This document shows, one piece after another, positions 55,401-64,000 of a stretch of DNA of 64,000 nt. The notes under the pieces are model-generated. The model was not told where the DNA came from. It made no database searches and worked only from the letters and a program-made list of their open reading frames with translations. This stretch comes from Owenia fusiformis (lineage: Eukaryota; Annelida; Polychaeta; Sabellida; Oweniidae), in NCBI GenBank assembly GCA_903813345.2, contig CAIIXF020000006.1:33455524-33519523 (forward strand). Reading direction: 5' to 3'. Position 1 is the stretch's first letter, and the number at the start of each line of letters is the position of its first letter. The position numbers were made by a program, and so were the translations under genes.

Positions 55401-57130
55401 GCAGAGTAGGTAATTGATCTGACGTCATATGACCATATAAGGTCATGGGCAGCATAATAACAACATTGAAGCAAGGAAAAAGCATCGTGTGTAAATTTTA
55501 TACCTAATTATTCTAAATTTTAGAGTATACACCGAAATAATAACAACACTTTTAATGTTTTGATGTAGATGAGTACACAAGGTACGCGCTAGGCCATAAG
55601 ATATTGGCGGAAATATGTAGGAGACCGAGAAATCGACGATGGAAATGATGGTGTTCATAACTTGACCTGAAAATGAGTTGAAAGGTTTGTAGTCGTTTTA
55701 CTATACTTACGTTTGCGCTACAATCTCAACAAGTATCTGTCATAACGCTATGAATTAACAAGTTCCAGAATCTACGCACATTTTTGCACATATCTGCTGT
55801 ATTTATATTTCCGATCTGAAGGTGTCAAAAGGCTAAAATTGACGGGGAAAGTTGGTGATATTTGAAGTGGACAAAAATGGACATTCGCCATCTTTCTTTT
55901 GATGACCTAAATAACAAGGTCATGAACTCTCTATCCACTGAGCTCTTCCTTTTGTCAACAAATTGATTTCAATTAACAGAAATTGGATTAAGCCAATTTC
56001 AATAAAAGTTTTGTGTAGGCAAGATGCCATTTAGTAATTGTATTCAAACTGGTTGGCTATCATTAAGGCGCTAATTATCTGTTATCCCAAGGTCCTGCAA
56101 TTTGTTTCCTTGCACTAGACTAGTTCTAAAGGTCTCCTTCTTGTATTGTTACTTGTACTATGATGATAAATGATAGCTTTATTATCTTGATTCATGATTA
56201 TTTGTTTAAAGGCAAAATCTGATCCAGAAAGCAATTTTTCCACAAATTTATTTTAATATAGTCATAAATAACGTATTAAAATTAATTGATCCATCAGATT
56301 GGCCCCCACGCGATTAGTTATATCATACATAATATATAGTTTTGTTTTGGTTTATTGTTTCCTTGGTAATCACGACGTCACTGCAACCATATGATTGTTA
56401 TGTAATCAAATAACAAAACAACTTGGCATTATGTGACGTCATGATTTAATGGACCAACACGGGCCGTATTCGAATATTGCTTATTAAGCAGTTATAACGA
56501 TTGTTAGAGTGAAATAATTTTCACTATACTGATGAGAAAACATGTCCAAATACATTTATTAAAAAATTATATCGATTCCTTAGGTCAATAATACCATTTC
56601 ATATCTGCTTTAAATGTACATGTTAAAGCACTTTGGAAGAATTTACACCGAATCTCAAATAATTTCTCCACTTGATAGTGTACCATGGATCTTTAAGAGA
56701 TAATATATTTGAGATTCTAAATGAGAGATTCTACATGTTGGTTGCAATTTCGTCCTTTCTGATCCTATCTTTTCATGATCCATTATCTTTTTTTAGCATA
56801 TTAAGGAGTTTACCAAAGGTGCAATCATAGCTTACGATCGCTGACCTTGAATTGTTCTGGATTCATTCAGATCCTCGCCTCAATATTCCCAGAAATTTGT
56901 ATATCATATATGTTTTTTATTTTCCCGGATTAAAGCTTGACGAAGCTCATTAATGATTTCTACAGAAGGTTGTTTGTCAAACAATTCCCAGAAATAGTAA
57001 TCCATATTATTTTTTGTTTTGTTTGTTTTGTTAGCTTGTAATCCATATTATTTTTTGTTTTGTTAGCTTTCATCATTGTCAATAATTAATTATTAAACCA
57101 ATCAAATGTATGATTTTATTTTTATTTTTC
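52402..57130. other. Region upstream of the SLC5 gene; no further gene recognised
   Basis: It should hold the SLC5 5' UTR and promoter, but I cannot place them. A palindromic TGACGTCA-like tgacgtcat occurs near 55421. One TIR element lies at 54143-55220. The other short open frames show no family resemblance. Confidence 0.4.
54143..55220. mobile_element. Non-autonomous TIR element, CTAAG target duplication
   Basis: Ends GGGAGGCATCAAAAG and its perfect complement; similarity continues inward about 50 bp. CTAAG lies outside both (54138-54142 and 55221-55225). Near each end is a C-run (54206-54221) or its G-run counterpart (complement of 55150-55160). The interior shares ttttcccatgggaaat and taactttatc with the element at 50657. 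Confidence 0.75.
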
Positions 57131-57233
57131 CAGAATGGATAAAATCAATATGTAGAAGTGATAGTTCAGGTACAACAAAGAAAAGACTTTACGGGTTTAA
57201 CACACGATCAGATTCAGCAAGAAAGGATAAAGT

Positions 57234-57339
57234 ATGAGGTTCTGTTCTAAAATAACAAGAAAGATGGGTGCTATATATATTCCTAGTGCTATCACTATAT
57301 GGGTGATAGTTATTAGTTCATTAGTGCAATTCGTGACAG
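57234..57339 (+). CDS. Possible first coding exon with hydrophobic N-terminus
   Basis: ATG at 57234 opens 35 codons plus one base up to the donor GACAGgtaagt. The start MRFCSKITRK is basic and is followed by a hydrophobic segment (AITIWVIVISSLVQFV), as in a signal peptide or anchor. A ttttatttttccag acceptor ends at 57133, so the piece 57134-57339 could be an internal exon with 5' UTR. No downstream exon could be linked within the window, so the gene's identity is unknown. Confidence 0.4.
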
Positions 57340-59579
57340 GTAAGTAAAGATTCAATATTTTATGTTTATGTTATCACAAACTTGAATTTACTGATTGACA
57401 CAAAAAGTTACAGTGTCAAACTTGTGATGATCTTTTTTAGTATCTCTATAACTTCTCAAAAATGGTGTAACAATTATTAATCAGATAGAAAAATACTGAA
57501 ATAGGTAAATAAATAAAAATTATATTTCCCTCTACTGTATTATTATATTATCTCAGTTAAAATACTGTGATCTTATTCGCCAAGGAGGAGTCAATAGTTT
57601 TTATGGTTGACCATGTGGTGGTTCTGTATCTTGAGTATCATAATTATATAGTTGAAGGTTCCTTGTAGGAATCAAATTACTGTGAAACAAGGTATATTGT
57701 TTGTTGGCCTTATTTGCACTTATTTATACTCCAATATTAAGGAAGTATAACAGAGAACTATTATTTAGAGCCACAACTTTGAATAGAGGGTTTGTGTTCA
57801 ACACTCTCATATGAAGTGAATAGACAACAGGGTTTTTATTATTATTATTTGAATATACCAAGGCTTTTGGTAAAAATAGTAACTTGATCGATGTGAATAT
57901 ATACCACCAAACCTGAGACATTTTGACTGGGAATGGTTTACTAACAAATAAAATGTTTTAATGTTCAGCCTAAAAGGGTTTTATTGCTTTATAAATGATG
58001 TATTAATAAAATTTATTTCATAACTATAGTATATTCTCCAAGCATTGTCAAAAAAAATCTTACCTGAATAGTAGAAACGTGTCTATTTCAGCTATATTTT
58101 GAGATGGCAACATATGTTTTTATTATATGGCATTTGTTTATTATTTTAAGAAGTGGTTTAAAATTATTTGATTTCATTATAGAGTTTTATTGATTTACAT
58201 CAGAAAAGTAATGTAAAGGTTAGCCTGCCAAATACATACATCTGTTTAAATTTAGAAATTATTAAAACAAACAGGTTTATATGGTATATATCATAGAAAA
58301 ACATTTGTGTAAATATTTGCTGAAGTATGACATACGATTCTGTTATAAATTTCAATTAACTAGAGATTTAATATTCTAGTATGTAAAATCACAACAACAC
58401 ATTTTAACTATTGAGTTGTAAAATGAATGAACAAGGATTTAGGAAAAGATAACTATACAATATGCCTTATTACAAATACATGTAGTTATTTTACCCCAAA
58501 TTATGGGAAAATGTCATTCATTATAAATGGGCTGGTGGCCTTTGGATGTGGAATTTACTTCATTTCACACTTGGAAAATTACCCATGATTCTCTAAATTT
58601 GCTGTTTCAGCTATCTTATCCCATATTTTATCATAAACTTACTTAAAAGGGTATCGTCTTGCCACCAGCTTGGCAGCGTGCATGTGGGAGAGTGTCCATT
58701 TCTTGTTTGAACATTTCCATACAAATCATGAGATGGATTGACATTGAAATTTTCAGGAATGCATCTTGCAATGAAGATTTAGAACTGGTCATTTTTGGGA
58801 ATGTTCAGTGAATTATTTTTATTTATTATTTATTTATTTGGATTACGGCAGCCACTTTCCAATTTAAAAATGATATTGTTATGTATCAATAATGTTCTTA
58901 CATTTATAATCTAAATCATTGTTTTTGACAATGACCACAGATTCTCATGCAAATTGCATGTTCATTCTAATACATGTATTGGGAAAATGATCTATACCCT
59001 GATAGGTGCAACACTTCAAACCATAATATGTTAGATAAGTTTCAGTTCAATCAGAGTTCAAGTTTCCATATAATTCTACAAATGTGGTTAATTTTATTTT
59101 TGTAACAATTTGCTTTCACTTATCATTCTCAATATTCCATTTCCTGACAGTTACCATCATAACAGCATTTCACCCATTAATCATTTGTCTTTTTTGGTAT
59201 GACAAACAATATATAAACATATGTACTTGTATATATATATATATAAGGCCATTCAAAATTTGATATATGTGTAACGTCCCTACTCCTAGCTATGATTTTT
59301 AAAATCTTACCATAATGATGATATGCAGTCAGAAAATGAGACTCTTATAAAGGTTAACACTAACACTCTTCGTGTAGTGTTATACATTTGAATTGATCAT
59401 AAACATATATATAAGGAGGATTATGTTGTATGATGTAATATTTTTTGATAACATGAAATGGAATTATGCTATAGAAAATACAAAACCCATTTTTGTATCT
59501 AATAAAGACCAGGGTAAGGCAAAAATAGAAACATGATTAATTTTAAAATTTAAACTTGGCCAATATTCACTTATTTATT
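57340..59579. other. AT-rich stretch, nothing recognised
   Basis: No exon, RNA gene or transposon end that I can support. It may be intron if 57234-57339 is a real exon. Confidence 0.45.
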
Positions 59580-60835
59580 TATAGAACCTGTTCACTGCAC
59601 TTTTTGCACTTAGAATGTTGACAAGGACTGATATAGTGATGATCTTTCTGTGTTCACTGCACTATTTGCACTTAAAATATTGACAAGGACTGACATAGTG
59701 ATGATCTTTCTGTGTTCACTGCACTTTTTGCACTAAGAATATTGACAAGGACTGGCATAGTGATGATATTTCTGAGTTCATTGCACTTTTTGCACTTAGA
59801 ATATTGACAAGGACTGACATAGTGATGATCTTTCTGTGTTCACTGCACTTTTTGCACTAAGAATATTGACAAAGACTGACATAGTGATAATCTTTCTGTG
59901 TTCATTGCACTTTTTGCACTTAGAATATTGACAAAGACTGACATAGTGATAATCTTTCTGTGTTCATTGCACTTTTTGCACTTAGAATATTGACAAGGAC
60001 TGACATAGTGATGATATTTCTGTGTTCACTGCACTTTTTGCACTAAGAATATTGACAAAGACTGACATAGTGATAATCTTTCTGTGTTCATTGCACTTTT
60101 TGCACTTAGAATATTGACAAGGACTGACATAGTGATGATCTTTATGTGTTCACTGCACTTTTTGCACTAAGAATATTGACAAAGACTGACATAGTGATAA
60201 TCTTTATGTGTTCACTGCACTTTTTGCACTTAGAATATTGACAAGGACTGACATAGTGGTGATATTTCAGTGTTTTCTGCACTTTTTGCACTAAGAATAT
60301 TGACAAGGACTGACATAGTGATGATCTTTCTGTGTTTATTGCACTTTTTGCACTTAGAATATTGACAAGGACCGACATAGTGATGATCTTTATGTGTTCA
60401 CTGCACTTTTTGCACTAAGAATATTGACAAAGACTGACATAGTGATAATCTTTCTGTGTTCACTGCACTTTTTGCACTTAGAATATTGACAAGGACTGAC
60501 ATAGTGGTGATATTTCTGTGTTCACTGCACTTTTTGCACTTAGAATTTTGACAAGGACTGACATAGTGATGATATTTCTGTGTTTTCTGCACTTTTTGCA
60601 CTAAGAATATTGACAAGGACTGACATAGTGATGATCTTTCTGTGTTTACTGCACTTTTTGCACTTAGAATATTGACAAGGACTGGCATAGTGATGATCTT
60701 TCTGTGTTCACTGCACTTTTTGCACTAAGAATATTGACAAGAACTGACATAGTGATGATCTTTCTGTGTTCACTGCACTTTTTGCACTAAGAATATTGAC
60801 AAGGACTGGCATAGTGATGATCTTTCTGTGTAGAC
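59580..60835. repeat. 62-bp minisatellite (about 20 units)
   Basis: Unit: tgttcactgcactttttgca, cttagaatattgacaaggac, tgacatagtgatgatctttc, tg. cttagaat and ctaagaat variants often alternate, giving a 124-bp higher-order period. The minus-strand ORFs with SLCQSLSIFLVQKVQK are translations of it. Confidence 0.92.
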
Positions 60836-63800
60836 CATCATAACCTAATGGGAATTCTTACTTTACTTCTCTGTCAATGCACATCTGCATACAAGTACAT
60901 TTTCCATTTTTCATTGATTAAAAAGAATAAAGGTGCAGTTGTTTCGTTTCCTGTTTTTTCTTTCTATTGAGGTATGTGGTTGGTATGACTTTTGTTTTGT
61001 TCCTTAAATGCTTTCAAAAATAAATTACATATTAGGTATTTTTATGATATGCGACATAAGAATAAGGGAAGATGCTTCTTATACAAGATAAGTAATATCT
61101 TCAGAGTTTGACATGCCAAATTAATATCTAACAAATATAATCAAAGACAGATTGTTTTGAAGGGGTTTAAATCGAGAGGGTCTCTAGCCCTCGTCTTAAA
61201 TAAAAATTTCAGACTGAAAACATTGTTTTAATAGTCATTTATATGACATGATTATTGAGTCAATAAAAGATATATATATATAGGCAAAAATTAGAAAACT
61301 TGGTAATATTTTGATTGATTAAGAATCAAATTCTATATATTAAGAAAAGGTGATGACTCGTACTTTTAAACCTTTATCTCAACCCCCTATTGCCACATTT
61401 ATGTGGTATTTGATACAATGCCATTTTATGACCCACAAATGTACATTTGGTTTTATCAATGGAAATGGTTGGTGTGAACTTAATCACATTTAGACCCTTT
61501 ATACTACTACACATTGTCACTTCCCGATTCTAAAATCTTTCCACCATTTCTTCTTTTTATTCCAATTTCACCCTAGTTTTGAATGTGGTATCTGATTTTC
61601 TTGCATTTCTATATATTTAAGAGTATGTAATTCTTGGTTGTGGATTCTAGCACTTGAAAGTTAAACTTATTTCAACTGTATTTTGCATCTTAAAACATGA
61701 CTATCATAGTTCGTCATTTATGGGAATATGCTCTCTTTGCCATACTTCACAATGACATGTGTATTTTAAAACTATTTAGTTTTTGATAACATTTATCAAA
61801 AGCATACAAGGAGCCAAGGACTTCAGTGTTACAGGAATTGATCATGTGATCGGGAACTATGTTACTACCTGTGAATAAAAGCATGGTGTTAATATATTTA
61901 GAATCAAAATTGTGAGATCGCATGTAGGGAAAATATCAAAATACAGGCACGCACATAGAACAAACACATTTTTGAAAAAAATTCAAAATGTATCACTTGT
62001 TCTCGAGATTTAGTACAGTACATGTATATGATTTGAGTATATTCTAATTGTCATTTTTGTAGAGGCAGTCAGTTGTATTATTGATTCAGTAGTGTAGATA
62101 GGTTCAAAGTAATTCTGTTATTTACATATTTATCAAATATTGGATTGATCCATACTTATATTATTTTATCAGATTGAATTAAATGAGTTGACATTTTTTT
62201 ACAGCTTACGCTATAACACATTGGCATTTATTGATATTTTTGTAATGTTTTAAATGTAATGTACAATGTTAGCCTTACTCCCTTTGGGACATCCTTGTTT
62301 TTGATGTATAGCTCCTTATGAATGTTTCTATTAATTTGTATGATATACGAAAGTAAAGATTTACATTAACTAGAATCATGAAATAATATTGTGCATTATA
62401 ACTGTCAAGAACTTTGTCAATATATATAAGTGACAGTTATCAAAAGCTAGGTTTTGTATTTCATTTTTGGACGAAATCTAACTTCATCAACATATAATTA
62501 TATGATTAGCATTCTTTGGTTCTCCTTATCTCTTGGCATATTTATTTGTTAGTTCAAGTCTAAAAGTTTAATTTATCATATTTTTCACACAGAGGAGGGA
62601 TTTAAATTGTAGATGCAATTCCATGTCTTTATTTCTGAATGAAGTATATAAAATTCTAATATTTTTATCATATTATTTTGATTAATTGCCTTACATTTGC
62701 ATTACAGTAACTTCTATGCCCCTCTTTTATTCTACAATAATTGTTGTTGCAAAAACTTGTTAAACTTGACCATCTTCCTCCAATGAGGATTGGCTCCCAG
62801 CATCTAAACTCAATATTTTCCAACAATGAAAACCCCAAAATGTCACTGTTTTCTGAAATTATAACCGACTATAAATTCAGAATAAACAGTTTAAAAGATT
62901 CGATCACTTGTGAGTTTTGGAATTTTTTGTTCGGAAATAAGACCAAAATTCACGATTCAAATGTTGAAGTGAACAAAATGGCGGCTGTTTGAATTCAAAT
63001 TTTGTATCACGACATAGGGACAGAATATCGATGTTGCACTCTGGGAGTCAATCCTCCTTGAGCTTAATCTATATTATTAAGCAATGATACTCTTCATATT
63101 TTGCACAAAGGAAGGGATGTAGTTCACAGTAACTTACACTGACTTCTGACCTGAATATCATTACGATCAGAATTTAAGGCAAATTTATTAAGATGAATTG
63201 AATCTATGATTTCATTTGTGGCGCTTTTCTCCATATTATAAAAAGTATATTTTATAGTTTTTATGCATCAATTTACATGTTGAGTATTGATGAGACAAGT
63301 TGGTGTTGTATTAACAGGCGGAAGTTTTTTAATAATCAGAATATGTGATAAAAAATGAATGTGGGACTTTAGACTCCACCAATACCAGATCTTAGGCTTT
63401 ACCAATTTGACATTTCAGACTCCACTAATAACAGAGAAAACCAAATAGAAATTAGAATATATAAAATAACGCAAATTCCTAAAAACCTAAACTTCTATGA
63501 AACCTAAACATCATAGCCATTTCTGTCATCAGAAAATTATTCAAACATTTTATTAACAATTGGAGAGACAAAAGTCAATTTTTATGTTTGGCACATTTTA
63601 TAATTATAAACAGAGGAATGTGTAAGGTATGTAGAAGAAGAAACACAGAAACACATTTACTTGTGTAGAATGAGAAAATTTATGGAGATTGATAAAGAAG
63701 TTCCAACTTTAAAAGCGTGACATATGTTATTGCAATAATGATTTTATTGAGAATTCTACTGAATGTACTTGATGACCAGAAGAGTCCTTAACAAAGGTCT

Positions 63801-64000
63801 ATAAATCTACTACTGTTCAACCTAAACCTGCCATCTGTAGTTAACACAACAAGGACCATTTAATGTTGCAGCGAAGAGTAGAGTGAAAATGTTAAAGGAA
63901 AATAAAAAAGTCAGAACTGTAATCTTTGCTTAGGTATGATATAAAATATACTGAATGAAGGGATATGAAATAATGACCGATTTTTATTAGAAAATTTCTC
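60836..64000. other. AT-rich stretch with a LINE-like 3' end; no gene recognised
   Basis: gagtcaataaaagatatata at about 61257-61282 matches the LINE terminus at about 9590-9618. Near 63625 the plus strand reads MCKVCRRRNTETHLLV, faintly like the zinc-knuckle tail of the LINE at 2931, but with stops. The 83-codon open frame at 62741-62992 has no recognised relatives and no splice context I can defend. Confidence 0.4.

Noticed and set aside
60142-60688. ORFs with repeated SLCQSLSIFLVQKVQK
   Set aside because: Translations of the 62-bp minisatellite.
62741-62992. 83-codon plus-strand ORF ending in NKMAAV
   Set aside because: No family resemblance or splice context; the aaaatggcggc at its end resembles repeat text seen elsewhere in the window.

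Overview
This is a window from an AT-rich animal nuclear genome. It shows spliced genes with GT-AG introns of about 0.1-5 kb, no operons, and abundant minisatellites, DNA transposons, a tyrosine-recombinase (DIRS/Ngaro-type) retrotransposon and LINE relics. The gene families (sugar transporter SLC5, METTL24-type methyltransferase, metazoan-type nucleoside hydrolase) together with a Ngaro-type element suggest a marine invertebrate. A hemichordate, echinoderm or mollusc would all fit, and the sequence alone does not let me name a species.

Layout. 1-9.85 kb: repeats and a nest of mobile elements. A 47-bp minisatellite is split by a LINE fragment, which holds a TTAA-flanked inverted-repeat transposon, which in turn holds a Ngaro-like element with RT/RNase H and tyrosine recombinase ORFs. 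9.85-15.15 kb (+): the C-terminal two thirds of an inosine-uridine-type nucleoside hydrolase, with two alternative-looking terminal coding exons; its 5' exons are not visible. 15.9-18.6 kb: a large satellite block. 22.4-29.8 kb (+): a METTL24-like membrane-anchored methyltransferase in six coding exons, with a 93-bp minisatellite at exon 3 and a 2-kb hairpin minisatellite in intron 4. 32.1-35.7 kb: a large imperfect palindrome made of transposon-related sequence. 36.6-52.4 kb (-): a complete SLC5 (SGLT-type) sodium/sugar cotransporter, 14 coding exons and 723 residues by my joins, whose introns hold at least six DNA-transposon copies and several arrays. 57.2 kb (+): a possible first coding exon of another gene. 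59.6-60.8 kb: a 62-bp minisatellite. The remainder is AT-rich sequence in which I recognise no gene.

The most unusual signal is shared by two unrelated genes. In both the nucleoside hydrolase and the METTL24-like gene, the tandem-repeat unit consists of a 3' splice acceptor plus the first codons of the following exon, and the last unit of the array is the genuine exon. In the METTL24-like gene the unit is 93 bp (31 codons), so the entire array is open in the coding frame and any upstream acceptor could add multiples of a hydrophobic 31-residue repeat. In the SLC5 gene, two DNA transposons also end within 8-16 bp of 3' splice sites. Acceptor regions in this window therefore look like recurrent sites of array growth or transposon insertion.

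The three recognised genes are not functionally linked as far as I can see: nucleoside salvage, a membrane-anchored methyltransferase, and plasma-membrane sugar or polyol uptake. All exon joins were made by eye from splice consensus, codon phase and family conservation, without RNA evidence.
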